Positions 7,637-16,116 of a DNA stretch of 64,000 nucleotides are shown here, piece after piece. The DNA is taken from assembly GCA_947177425.1 (NCBI GenBank), contig CAMWUN010000016.1:1-64000 (forward strand). Direction: 5' to 3'. Position numbers and translations under genes: made by a program. The notes beneath the pieces are model-generated. The model had not been told where the DNA came from and did not search any database. It saw only the letters and a program-made list of their open reading frames with translations. Numbering within the stretch: position 1 is the stretch's first letter; each line of letters starts with the position of its first letter. This stretch comes from an uncultured bacterium. GTDB lineage: Bacteria > Bacillota > Clostridia > Lachnospirales > Lachnospiraceae.

Positions 7637-9095
7637 TTCCCGTTCCAAACGCTCCAAATACAAGTATTGTGAATACAAGTGCTAAGTAGATAAACCAGCG
7701 GTAAACTATCTGCTGGCGCAGGATGGCTTTTTTCCAGTCCAGTCCTTTATATTGAAAATAATCTGTAATTAAAATCATAATCAGTGAAGCCAGTATGGTC
7801 AAAAGAACTGTATAGCTTCCAAATATCGACCAGCAAGATTCGCTGAGTATATAGGCTGGGTGAAAATCCCTGCATATTGCCTGCTGGATGCGGAATGCCT
7901 GTTTTAATCCTCCGGCCCGAAAATAAATCCAGGCATAATCGACCAGAAGAAAGGTTACAAATCTTGAAAGGATCTTCCAGCCAGGTGCTGATGTATCAAT
8001 TTTTAATTTGCCAATAATCTTCTTACCGGTATTTTGAAATATATCATACAGAACCAGATACAGACCGTTTATTCCTCCCCACAAAACAAACGCCCAGGAA
8101 GCGCCGTGCCAAAGTCCTGATGCCAGGAAAACTATCAATGTGTTTACATATTTCCGAAACGTGCCCTTGCGGTTTCCACCAAGAGGTATATAGAGGTAGT
8201 CAGTAAAAAAAGAAGTCAGGGATATGTGCCAGTTTCTCCAAAATTCTTTTATATTTCCTGCAAGATAGGGCGCCCTGAAATTTTCCTGCAGATGAAAGCC
8301 TAATATTTTGGCGCTGCCTATTGCAATTTGTGTATACCCATGAAAATCACAATAGATTTGGAAGGCGAACAATATCATACACATCACAATGATCATTCCA
8401 TGATATTTTTCATAATCCAGGAAAATGGGGTCGATAATATGGGCAATGTTGTCTGCAACAACCATTTTCAAAAATAAGCCATAAGCCATTGTAAAAAGCC
8501 CTTGTCTGGCATTTTCCACATTGAAATGTGTCGGCTTATTTATTTGCCGGAGAAGGTTGGTGGAGCGTTCTATGGGCCCGGCAACCAACTGTGGGAAAAA
8601 AGAGACAAACAAAGCATATTTACCAAAATTCTTTTCTGCTTTTATGTGGCCCCGGTACACATCAATGATATATCCCAATGACTGGAAGGTATAAAAAGAA
8701 ATACCCACCGGAAGTAACATATCGAATTCAGGGTTATTTAACTGTATCCCTATTTTCCCAAAGAAAAACTGCAGACTGCTGAATGCAAAATCAAAATATT
8801 TAAAGAAAAATAAAATCCCCAGATTAACAATGACACAAAGGGACAGATATAATTTATCAATCCGACGCTTTTGAACCGCGTCCCACGAACTGCCGCTGTA
8901 TTGGAGAAGCAGGCCGCACAGATAGGTGGCAGTTGTTGAAAACAAAATAAGCAGTGCATATCTGGCATTCCAGCACATGTAAAAATAATAGCTTGAAATA
9001 AGCAGCCAGATATAACGGATCTTTTGCGGAATTAAAAAGTATATGAGTACAACAATTGGAAAGAATATCAAAAAGTCCAGTGAATTAAATGCCAT
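7602..9095 (-). CDS. MBOAT-family O-acyltransferase
   Basis: The 497-aa multi-TM protein opens with MAFNSLDFLIFFPIVVLIYF, typical of AlgI-like MBOATs. It carries PVGISFYTFQSLGYIIDVYR, EFWRNWHISLTSFF..LYIPLGGNRKG and the catalytic-histidine segment SGLWHGASW. Length and motif order match the AlgI/PatA/DltB family, which passes acetyl or other acyl groups through the membrane to a surface acceptor. The ribosome site is AAAGGAG, 10 nt from the ATG. The downstream SGNH gene overlaps it. It is the first of three MBOAT/SGNH pairs in the window and is divergent from the XRE gene. Confidence 0.93.
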   Translation of the reverse strand: MAFNSLDFLIFFPIVVLIYFLIPQKIRYIWLLISSYYFYMCWNARYALLILFSTTATYLCGLLLQYSGSSWDAVQKRRIDKLYLSLCVIVNLGILFFFKYFDFAFSSLQFFFGKIGIQLNNPEFDMLLPVGISFYTFQSLGYIIDVYRGHIKAEKNFGKYALFVSFFPQLVAGPIERSTNLLRQINKPTHFNVENARQGLFTMAYGLFLKMVVADNIAHIIDPIFLDYEKYHGMIIVMCMILFAFQIYCDFHGYTQIAIGSAKILGFHLQENFRAPYLAGNIKEFWRNWHISLTSFFTDYLYIPLGGNRKGTFRKYVNTLIVFLASGLWHGASWAFVLWGGINGLYLVLYDIFQNTGKKIIGKLKIDTSAPGWKILSRFVTFLLVDYAWIYFRAGGLKQAFRIQQAICRDFHPAYILSESCWSIFGSYTVLLTILASLIMILITDYFQYKGLDWKKAILRQQIVYRWFIYLALVFTILVFGAFGTGNGQTQFIYFQF

Positions 9096-9211
9096 ATACC
9101 ATTGCTCCTTTCACAGAAAAGACGGTGGGAATTTCTGCCCAGGTCATACTTCTGTTCATCATAATTATATCCTTTTAGAGAAATTTGTCCAGACGCAAAT
9201 AATTAAAAAAA

Positions 9212-9230
9212 ATGTCCTGTCAAAGGACAT
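9212..9230. promoter_or_regulatory. Palindrome between divergent genes, possible operator
   Basis: ATGTCCT(5 nt)AGGACAT is a perfect 7-bp inverted repeat in the 190-bp gap between the MBOAT gene and the XRE regulator gene. Its size and symmetry suit an HTH dimer, so autoregulation by the XRE protein is possible but untested. Confidence 0.35.
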
Positions 9231-9284
9231 ATATTTGCCAGTAATATAATAGAATATTCGTGTCAGAAAGTGTGGAGAATGGTC

Positions 9285-9524
9285 ATGGCACGGATAGTTG
9301 ATTACGATGTACAGAATATTGTTGGTGATAAAATAAAAAAATACCGCATAGAACAAAAGCTGAGCCAGAAGGAACTGTCTGAAAGGCTGGAAACATATGC
9401 AGTTTATATTTGTCGGGGCTCAATCTCAAGAATAGAAAGCCATGAGCGCACAGTAACGGATTTTGAACTGCGGGCAATGGCTAAGATATTGAAAGTGTCA
9501 ATAGAAGAACTGTTTGACGAGTGA
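9285..9524 (+). CDS. XRE-family (Cro/C1) HTH regulator
   Basis: A 79-aa single-domain repressor: KIKKYRIEQKLSQKELSERL, then SISRIESHERTVTDFELRAMAKIL and a tail VSIEELFDE, the standard five-helix HTH_3 fold. I chose the ATG at 9285 because GGAG lies 7 nt upstream. The track GTG at 9270 has no ribosome site. It is followed after 20 nt by a LytTR gene in the same direction, and the pair may control the adjacent surface-polysaccharide genes. A palindrome upstream is a candidate operator. Confidence 0.85.
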   Translation: MARIVDYDVQNIVGDKIKKYRIEQKLSQKELSERLETYAVYICRGSISRIESHERTVTDFELRAMAKILKVSIEELFDE

Positions 9525-9544
9525 CTTCGGAATGAGATAAAAGA

Positions 9545-9943
9545 ATGAAGATTGAGGATGAGATAAAAAGAGCCCTGCTGGCATACAAGGGCAGGATTCC
9601 CTCAGCGCCGGTCCGGATCGTGATTCCCGAAGGAAGAAAGTTTCATTTTTTTAATGCTGCGGATATTTTGTACCTGCAGGGGGATTATGATAATGTAAAG
9701 CTGTTTATGCGCCGGGGGAAAGAGCAGGTAATCCGTGGCAGGCTGGACAGGATTGCAAAGCTTTTTGAAGAACATGGGTTTTTAAGGGTTCAGGTTAGTT
9801 TCCTGGTGAACGGGCGGTATATATTAGGACTGGATAATAAGCAGGTGATTCTGAAAGGTGGTATTACATTTAAGATAAGCCCTAAATATCAGAAAAAGAT
9901 ATTTGAGCAGTTGAAGATATTGCCGGAGAAGAAAGAACATTGA
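9545..9943 (+). CDS. Stand-alone LytTR DNA-binding regulator
   Basis: The 132-aa protein has no receiver domain. After about 25 residues it matches the LytTR fold: FHFFNAADILYLQGDYDNVKLF, GRLDRIAKLFEEHGFLRVQVSFLVNGRYI and KGGITFKISPKYQKKIFEQL. LytTR proteins bind direct-repeat promoters and often control cell-surface and extracellular polysaccharide genes. It is closely spaced behind the XRE gene and followed by a terminator, forming a two-gene regulatory operon. The target is unknown. Confidence 0.85.
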   Translation: MKIEDEIKRALLAYKGRIPSAPVRIVIPEGRKFHFFNAADILYLQGDYDNVKLFMRRGKEQVIRGRLDRIAKLFEEHGFLRVQVSFLVNGRYILGLDNKQVILKGGITFKISPKYQKKIFEQLKILPEKKEH

Positions 9944-9967
9944 AAAGGTAAAAAGGAAGGATTAAAG

Positions 9968-10007
9968 GATAGATAGCGGCTGAGCAGGATACAGCCGCTA
10001 TTCCTTT
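9968..10007 (+). terminator. Rho-independent terminator after the XRE-LytTR operon
   Basis: ATAGCGGCTG (9973-9982) pairs with CAGCCGCTAT (9992-10001), giving a 10-bp GC-rich stem with a 9-nt loop. It is followed by TCCTTT. Confidence 0.75.
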
Positions 10008-10152
10008 GTAAAAAAATAGTTTTTTAGGATGAAAATTATATATTTATGAAAGTTCAGAAGTAACAGATTGAAAAAAGCAATAAATTGGGATATAGTATAT
10101 GGTGAAAAATGGCTTACAATTGAGAGTTGAATATTCAAAATGAGGGTGAAAT

Positions 10153-11270
10153 ATGAGAGAAAAGATAAAGAAATGCAGTAGAGATGACTGTTGGATAAAA
10201 AAGTACATATTTGTTTTCTTGTTTGTATGTCTGGTCGTGTATTCACTTCAGATATATTGTGGAAAATTATTTATATATACAGGAAAAGGCTTAGAAGTAT
10301 ACTAAAAAATATTTTTAAAAACCATTCTTTTTCCATTCCTGAATTTGATTTAAGCATTGGTTTAGGGGGCGATATAGAATCAATCCTAAACTATTATACA
10401 ATTGGCGATCCGTTAAATCTCCTGGCTGTTTTTGTCCCAGCCTGCCATACGGAAATTTTATTTAATGTACTTATAGTTGCCAGACTCTATCTTGCAGGAA
10501 TTGCATTCTTTTTATACTGCAGGTATCATTCTTATGAAAGCAGCCGGATTTTGCCGGGAGCAGTCATGATTGCGTCCCCTGTTTTCCTTCCTTCTGTAAC
10601 CGCTGTTTTGGGAAGTAGCAGAGTTGGGGGAACATTCAGCATCCCCCGGTTGTATGAACTGATTTATTATATAAAACTCCCCATTGCATTTATGAACGCA
10701 AGTTGATTCCATTCTTAGGGCATATGTTTAATGGATTCGGATATGGGGTAAACCGCTGGATATGGGGATACTGCTTTGTAATTTCCTTTATTGTTGTTGA
10801 AATGTTTCCAGATATCTTAAAGCTTCCAGAAAAGGTGAAATGGATAGTGAGGGGAGTACGGTCCTTTCAGCAGTTCCCACTTTCTACTTCAGAGCAGGAA
10901 GCGAAAGGGGTAAAATAGTTGTCGCAGCAATAATTCTGTTAATTTTCTCACTTATTTTGACAGCTATAATTTTGGCCTGCAGGCGTTTAAGGAATGCATC
11001 ACAGATGACCTACCTTTTAATAATAGTTGCCAATGCTTTTTTTGTCAATGTTTGGTTTTTATTCTCCAGTTTCAGGAAACGACATTGAACGGCATGGAGA
11101 TTTAGGAATGGCATGGCAGAATATTATGGATGGGCCATTTCGTGTGTTGGAAGGGTTAGATGAAGTCGAGTTTGAAAAGGTGAGAATCGATACTTCGAAT
11201 CTTTATTTTACTGGAGTAAGGACTAATTCGGCGATGATCTATGATGTCAACAGCGTTTCGTTTTATTAAA
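10153..11270 (+). pseudogene. YfhO-family membrane protein, decayed
   Basis: YfhO-family multi-TM proteins are GT-C-like enzymes linked to teichoic-acid glycosylation in Gram-positives. The N-terminal frame (10153-10305, ending GKGLEVY) stops. The next frame gives SILKNIFKNHSFSIPEFDLS, YYTIGDPLNLLAVFVPA and RLYLAGIAFFLYCRYH. Later frames give HMFNGFGYGVNRWIWGY and then RTNSAMIYDVNSVSFY. All are typical YfhO strings in the correct order, but in at least three frames and with large internal deletions. A full-length member would be much longer. One more one-base slip at about 11266 leads into the ORF starting at 11290, whose first 45 residues still belong to YfhO. Confidence 0.75.
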
Positions 11271-11289
11271 TGCAAATACTACTGATTTC

Positions 11290-13113
11290 ATGCATGAATG
11301 TTGGATTCCCATGCCTTATGAAAACAGATTTATTGATTTGGACTCAAGAGCGATATTGTCTTCTTTTATGGGTGTAAAATACAATATTATTAAGTCGGAA
11401 GATGAAAATTATCTGCCATATGGCTATAATCATTATCTGGGAGTGCATACGCCGCAGGATGTGCTGGCGGCTCTGGCATTGGGTATTGTGATTATCTGCG
11501 TATCCGGCCGGGTGCTGTGCTGGACGGAAGGGGGAGCAAACCGGGATATTATTGTAGCGGGAATTGGCTGCCTGCTGTGTTTTCTTCCCATGCTGAAGGC
11601 CGGGTGCCTTTCCAATGCAGGCGCAGGGATGGGGCTTTTGATTGGCTGGGTAGTAGAACGGCGTTTGATTGGTTTTGAGACGAAAGGCGACTGGTCCAAA
11701 AAGTGCATGCGGTTTGCTGTTGGCGGTGCCGGGGTTTTGTTTATTCTGACAGTGCTCCAGCCGGTATTAAATATGGTTATGGAGTCAAAGTATTCGGGAT
11801 TTTTTACTTCTTTTTCACTGGCGGTTTTTATTATGGCGGTATATCCATTTTTCTTTGCGGAAAGGGAACGTTTCAAAAAAGGTTTTTTTCTGCTTATAGT
11901 ATTACTGACTGGGATTTTAGGATTTTCTGTGTGGAGGACACAGGTACAAAGGGCGGAAGAAAATGTGGTGGAAGCAGAAAGTGAAAGCCAGAACATGGAC
12001 ACGACACAGGAAGCAGAGATGAAGGAAACATCCGGGTCAGATGAGCCAGATGTAGAAACCGTGGCAGAGCAGGACGCTGGAACTGTGACAGGAGCAGAGA
12101 CAGAAAATAATGGAACAGCAGCGGAAGGCAGACTTCCTGCAATAATTGCCCATCAGGGATATTCTTCTGAATTTCCTGAAAATACGCTGGCCGCTTTTGA
12201 AGGAGCTTTGGATATAGGTGTAGATTATATTGAACTGGATGTGCAATTAACAAAAGATGGACAGGCCGTTATTTTTCATGATGATGATTTAAAAAGGATA
12301 ACAGGAGTGGAGGGCAGGGTTTCCGAATATACTTATGATGAACTGCGCGGGTTAGATGCTGGAAGCTGGTTTTCTTCTTCTTTTGCGGGAGAGAGGATTC
12401 CTTCGCTCCGGGAAGCCTTAGAGTTAATCAGCAGTTCTGAGTGCAGCGTTTATCTGGAACTGAAATATATCGGCGAAGGAGATGGAGGGTTTGAGGAGAC
12501 AGTTCTTGATATGGTAAAAGAGTGCGGTATGTTGGAGAAATGTGTGTTTGCTTCTTTCAAATATGAGTATCTTTTGCATTTGAAGGAACTGGATTCCGGC
12601 GTTGCAATCCTTTATAATACTGTATCAGGAAAAGCAACATTGCCGGATGAGTTTCCGGCAGATTATTATGGGATTTCCGTGGAATCTGTTACAGAGGATA
12701 CCATAAGTGCAGTTCACAAGGCAGGAAAACAGGCTTTTGTCTGGACAGCTAATACACCAGCCCAGATGCAGAATGTACAGGATATGGGGGCGGATGGCAT
12801 TGTGACAAACTGTCCGGGGATTTTGAAGGTGGTACGGCAGCCGGAATATGAATATCTGGTTGAAAGTTACGAAGATTCCATTACGATGCCTGGTCTTTAT
12901 GAACCCGATTTGCCCGAGTGGTGTCAGGATATGATTGTACAGGGATTTACCAAGGCAGGGAGCCTGCTGGCGGTTTCGGCATACAGCCGTTCAGGCGCAG
13001 AGCAGATTCAGATGACGGCAAGGGGAATGTACCTATTGTTTGAATCGGCAGTCAGGCCGTACCGGGCGACAGCCAGAATTCCCAATGACCAGATATATCT
13101 TATAAGAGAATAA
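11290..13113 (+). CDS. Fused YfhO remnant - PAP2 C-terminus - GDPD protein
   Basis: A 607-codon frame of mixed origin. Residues 1 to about 45 are the tail of the decayed YfhO gene (LDSRAILSSFMGVKYNI). At about residue 48 it changes to the last motif of a PAP2 phosphatase (YLGVHTPQDVLAALALGIV) with several TM helices, but the earlier PAP2 motifs are absent. An acidic linker (about 225-280) leads to a glycerophosphodiester phosphodiesterase domain (about 282-510): IIAHQGYSSEFPENTLAAFE, YIELDVQLTKDGQAVIFHDD, VYLELKYI. The usual HRG is HQG here. A tail of unknown type follows. The ATG at 11290 has no ribosome site, so the protein is probably not made in this form. Confidence 0.7.
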   Translation: MHECWIPMPYENRFIDLDSRAILSSFMGVKYNIIKSEDENYLPYGYNHYLGVHTPQDVLAALALGIVIICVSGRVLCWTEGGANRDIIVAGIGCLLCFLPMLKAGCLSNAGAGMGLLIGWVVERRLIGFETKGDWSKKCMRFAVGGAGVLFILTVLQPVLNMVMESKYSGFFTSFSLAVFIMAVYPFFFAERERFKKGFFLLIVLLTGILGFSVWRTQVQRAEENVVEAESESQNMDTTQEAEMKETSGSDEPDVETVAEQDAGTVTGAETENNGTAAEGRLPAIIAHQGYSSEFPENTLAAFEGALDIGVDYIELDVQLTKDGQAVIFHDDDLKRITGVEGRVSEYTYDELRGLDAGSWFSSSFAGERIPSLREALELISSSECSVYLELKYIGEGDGGFEETVLDMVKECGMLEKCVFASFKYEYLLHLKELDSGVAILYNTVSGKATLPDEFPADYYGISVESVTEDTISAVHKAGKQAFVWTANTPAQMQNVQDMGADGIVTNCPGILKVVRQPEYEYLVESYEDSITMPGLYEPDLPEWCQDMIVQGFTKAGSLLAVSAYSRSGAEQIQMTARGMYLLFESAVRPYRATARIPNDQIYLIRE

Positions 13114-13138
13114 TCAATAGAAAAGAGGTTAAAAAGAA

Positions 13139-14080
13139 ATGAAAGTATTAGTGACAGGAGTGGCAGGCCAGCTTGGCCATGATGTAATGAATGAACTGGC
13201 AGACAGAAACTATGAAGGAATCGGCTCGGATATTGCGCCCCAATACAGCGGTATTATGGATGGGACGGCTGTGACGAATATGCCTTATATACAGATGGAC
13301 ATTACGGATAAGGAATGTGTAAGGAATGTTATTACACAGGAAAAGCCGGACGTAGTGGTTCATTGTGCGGCATGGACAGCGGTAGATCTGGCGGAGGACA
13401 GTGATAAAGTGGATAAGGTGCGTATGGTAAATGCAGTGGGAACCGCCAATATTGCCCTTGCCTGCAAGGAAACCGACTGTAAAATGGTGTATCTTTCGAC
13501 GGACTATGTATTTGACGGGCAGGGAACCGAAGCCTGGGATCCAGACTGCAAAGAGTATAATCCGCTGAGTGTTTATGGGGAAACGAAGCTGGAAGGGGAA
13601 CTGGCGGTAGCCGGAAGTCTGGAAAAGTATTTTATTATCCGTATTGCATGGGTGTTTGGCGTAAATGGGAAAAATTTTATCAAGACCATGCTGAATCTGG
13701 GTAAAACCCATGAACAGATTAAGGTAGTTAACGATCAGATTGGGACGCCTACTTATACTTACGACCTTGCAAGACTGCTGGTGGATATGATTGAAACGGA
13801 TAAATACGGCTATTATCATGCAACCAATGAAGGGGGATATATTAGCTGGTATGACTTTACCGTAGAAATTTTCAGGCAGGCTGTGGAAATGGGGCATACG
13901 GAATACAGCCCGGACAGGCTGAAGGTAGTTCCTGTTACAACGGCAGAATATGGTGCGTCCAAGGCGAAACGGCCCTTTAACTCCAGACTGGATAAGAGCA
14001 AGCTGGCGGCAAACGGGTTTGAACCGCTTCCTGTATGGCAGGATGCGTTGCAGAGATATCTGCATGCGATAGAATTTTAA
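13139..14080 (+). CDS. rfbD: dTDP-4-dehydrorhamnose reductase-like protein
   Basis: The 313-aa short-chain dehydrogenase is of the RmlD type. It has a Rossmann start MKVLVTGVAGQLGHDVMNEL, then VVHCAAWTAVDLAEDSDK, STDYVFDG and the catalytic YGETK. The C-terminal half contains RPFNSRLDKSKL, typical of RmlD substrate-binding ends. It would reduce dTDP-4-keto-L-rhamnose or a related 4-keto-deoxysugar. No rmlA, rmlB or rmlC is in the window, so either those lie elsewhere or this copy reduces another keto-sugar made here. The ribosome site is AAGAGGTT. It precedes the response regulator gene by 34 nt. Confidence 0.88.
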   Translation: MKVLVTGVAGQLGHDVMNELADRNYEGIGSDIAPQYSGIMDGTAVTNMPYIQMDITDKECVRNVITQEKPDVVVHCAAWTAVDLAEDSDKVDKVRMVNAVGTANIALACKETDCKMVYLSTDYVFDGQGTEAWDPDCKEYNPLSVYGETKLEGELAVAGSLEKYFIIRIAWVFGVNGKNFIKTMLNLGKTHEQIKVVNDQIGTPTYTYDLARLLVDMIETDKYGYYHATNEGGYISWYDFTVEIFRQAVEMGHTEYSPDRLKVVPVTTAEYGASKAKRPFNSRLDKSKLAANGFEPLPVWQDALQRYLHAIEF

Positions 14081-14114
14081 CAGGTAATTACAAAAGAGAA
14101 AGGGGAATTTTACA

Positions 14115-14840
14115 ATGAGGTCTGTTCTGATAGTGGAAGATAATGTCGTGCATATGGAGATGCTGGCGAAAATTTTAAAAGAAATCGATATGGAAATTAC
14201 GGTGTACAAGGCATCTAATCAGGATGAGGCATACGCTTATACGATGAAAAACAGGATAAGTCTTTTCCTGATAGATGTGGTTTTGGATTCAAAGATGCCG
14301 GGGGATGTTTCAGGCATGCGGTTTGCGGACCGGGTGCGAAGGATGGAGGAATATAAATACACGCCCATGATTTTCATTACAGGGCTGGAAGATGTCAGGC
14401 TGTTTGCCTACAGTGACCTGCACTGCTATTATTACCTTGAGAAGCCGTACAATGCGGACAAGGCTTTTAAAGTCATAAGGGAGGCATTGCGGGTTCCCCA
14501 GCTTAAAGACAGGCCCCATGATGTTTACTTCCGGAAGGATGGGATTATTTATAAAAGGAATGTCAATGATGTAGTTTATATTGAAAATGTGAGAAGCGGG
14601 CAGACAGTTTATCTGAATAATGACAGGCTGAAACTACAGTATAAACCCTGTAAGAATATTCTTGAGGAACTGAGTTCTGACCGTTTTATTCAATGCAGCA
14701 GGCATTTGATTGTCAATAAAGATTACATAGACATGATTGATACTGTAAACCGTTATATACGGCTGAAAGATGATTATGGACAGATTGAAATCGGGATTAC
14801 TTTTAAGAAAAAATTTCTGGAAGCATTAAAAGAATCATAA
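14115..14840 (+). CDS. LytTR-family response regulator
   Basis: The 241-aa protein has a receiver domain (about 1-125) and a LytTR DNA-binding domain (about 140-238). MRSVLIVEDNVVHMEMLAKIL carries the acidic pocket, LFLIDVVLDSKMPG holds the phospho-acceptor Asp, and EKPY holds the conserved Lys. The second domain includes NDVVYIENVRSGQTVYL and FIQCSRHLIVNKDYI. This is the AgrA/LytR type that answers peptide or envelope signals. No histidine kinase gene is adjacent, so its partner is encoded elsewhere or it is an orphan. It follows rfbD closely, so the two may share a transcript. Confidence 0.92.
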   Translation: MRSVLIVEDNVVHMEMLAKILKEIDMEITVYKASNQDEAYAYTMKNRISLFLIDVVLDSKMPGDVSGMRFADRVRRMEEYKYTPMIFITGLEDVRLFAYSDLHCYYYLEKPYNADKAFKVIREALRVPQLKDRPHDVYFRKDGIIYKRNVNDVVYIENVRSGQTVYLNNDRLKLQYKPCKNILEELSSDRFIQCSRHLIVNKDYIDMIDTVNRYIRLKDDYGQIEIGITFKKKFLEALKES

Positions 14841-14882
14841 AGTGAATAGTTGAAGCATGAAAATATGCTAATTTTTACATGC

Positions 14883-14989
14883 AGACCTCCTTTTTGTTAC
14901 ATGTATGGTTATTGGCGCCTGGTTTGTCAGATAATATAACTGCATCGGGCCTGATGAATACAAAAACTTATTTTTACAAAAGGAGGTCT
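14883..14989 (+). promoter_or_regulatory. Leader with possible ribosome-site-sequestering pairing
   Basis: AGACCTCCTTTTTGT (14883-14897) is complementary to ACAAAAGGAGGTCT (14976-14989), which is the very strong ribosome site of the next gene. Only one A bulges. If both lie on one transcript, the leader could fold to hide the ribosome site and be released by a signal or by translation. The 78 nt between them could hold an alternative fold. A stretch of T at 14871-14876 upstream leaves the transcript start uncertain. Confidence 0.45.
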
Positions 14990-14994
14990 TTTTT

Positions 14995-15942
14995 ATGACT
15001 ATGAAAATTTTTAACAGGAAGATGGCAGGAGCGGTCCTGAAGGGATGTGCGGTGCTGGGAGTTGTTTTGGGAGGTTTTTTAAGTCCTGCAGGAACAGAGG
15101 AGGTTTTGGCAGCAGGGGAGCCATCCATTGTGGATTTAAGGGTTACGGCATCCGGGAACGGCGTCAGTGCAGAATGTGAGTTTACAGGTTATGACAGTGA
15201 CAGCGGTTACTCCATGGAATTATATCTGAATGTGGTGAATCCGGATCAGTCGGTAGGAACAGTGTCTGGAAAGGATATGCCTGCGGCAGCGGCCGATGGC
15301 GGCGCAGGAACCATAAGCACTGAAGGATGCCATGTGGAATCAGGGATTTACAAGGTGACACTTGCCCTGCAAAAAGATGACGGTGTCAATCCGCCGGAGA
15401 TCCAGTTCAGAAATTCCGCCCTGTATGATGTTGTCCGTCAGGGGGATGGATATGTGGTTTCCCTGCATCAAGACATAGTACAGGCAACGGAGGATGAAGG
15501 CCAGGATGAAAGGCTGGGAAGCCATGATTATGGATGCCGCCACGACGGTATAACCTATGATGTGGTCAAAGAAGCGGATGCAGAACATGATGCGCTGCTG
15601 GCAGGAAAGTGCGGAATATGCGGTGGGATTTTATCCTATTCCGATGTGCCTAATACTGCATATGCCGTCTTCCTGCGGGAAACGGCAGCAGCCATTCAAA
15701 ATGCACAGCCTGGAGAAGTGGCCATTGCTACCAGCCGGTGGGTCAGCTTTGACCGTAAGGTGCTGGAGGCCATTGCCCTGCGGCCGGATGTTTCGGTGAC
15801 GGTAAATTACAGATATGGCGGAAAGGACTATACGGTTACGGTGCCGGCCGGTGCGGATGTAAGTGGACTTGCAGATGAAAATGGATTTTGCGGGCTCCGG
15901 TATCTGGATGGGATATTCGGTGGAAGCGCATTGGATAAATAA
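14995..15942 (+). CDS. Secreted protein of unknown function
   Basis: The 315-aa protein has a signal peptide (basic start, a hydrophobic core GAVLKGCAVLGVVLGGFL, cleavage likely near VLAAGEP). Residues about 42-160 look beta-rich. A Cys-containing patch (YGCRHD...CGICGG) follows at about 180-205. The C-terminal 100 residues (RPDVSVTVNYRYGGKDYTV...ENGFCGLRYL) resemble a domain I have seen at the end of many secreted clostridial proteins; its function is not known to me. No anchor or sortase motif is present, so it is probably released. Its AAAGGAGG ribosome site may be controlled by the leader structure. Confidence 0.75.
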   Translation: MTMKIFNRKMAGAVLKGCAVLGVVLGGFLSPAGTEEVLAAGEPSIVDLRVTASGNGVSAECEFTGYDSDSGYSMELYLNVVNPDQSVGTVSGKDMPAAAADGGAGTISTEGCHVESGIYKVTLALQKDDGVNPPEIQFRNSALYDVVRQGDGYVVSLHQDIVQATEDEGQDERLGSHDYGCRHDGITYDVVKEADAEHDALLAGKCGICGGILSYSDVPNTAYAVFLRETAAAIQNAQPGEVAIATSRWVSFDRKVLEAIALRPDVSVTVNYRYGGKDYTVTVPAGADVSGLADENGFCGLRYLDGIFGGSALDK

Positions 15943-15980
15943 TGCCCATGTTAAAATTAAAAATATGAGAGGATAGTTAT

Positions 15981-16014
15981 GCCGGGGAAAAGGGAAATAT
16001 TCCTTTTCCCCGGT
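15981..16014 (+). terminator. Strong hairpin after the secreted-protein gene
   Basis: CCGGGGAAAAGG (15982-15993) pairs perfectly with CCTTTTCCCCGG (16002-16013) around an 8-nt loop. No clear T-run follows, so termination is likely but not certain. Confidence 0.6.
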
Positions 16015-16047
16015 ATTACGTTTCCGTATTTGATATAAAAAATTTAT

Positions 16048-16075
16048 TTGCAGGGAAGGTAATATAGGGTATAAT
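16048..16075 (+). promoter_or_regulatory. Sigma-A-type promoter
   Basis: TTGCAG, a 16-bp spacer, then a perfect TATAAT, located about 40 bp before the GT-C gene at 16117. Confidence 0.6.
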
Positions 16076-16116
16076 AAGAAATAATTTTAGAGAAAGTGGG
16101 GAATATGGAGGAAATT

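Noticed and set aside
11433-12253. Long minus-strand ORFs opposite the GDPD ORF
   Set aside because: They are shadows of a plus-strand frame with recognisable PAP2 and GDPD motifs.
13148-14209. 353-aa minus-strand ORF opposite rfbD
   Set aside because: It is the antisense shadow of rfbD and the response regulator. It has no ribosome site and is of low-complexity shadow type, while the plus frames have clear families.
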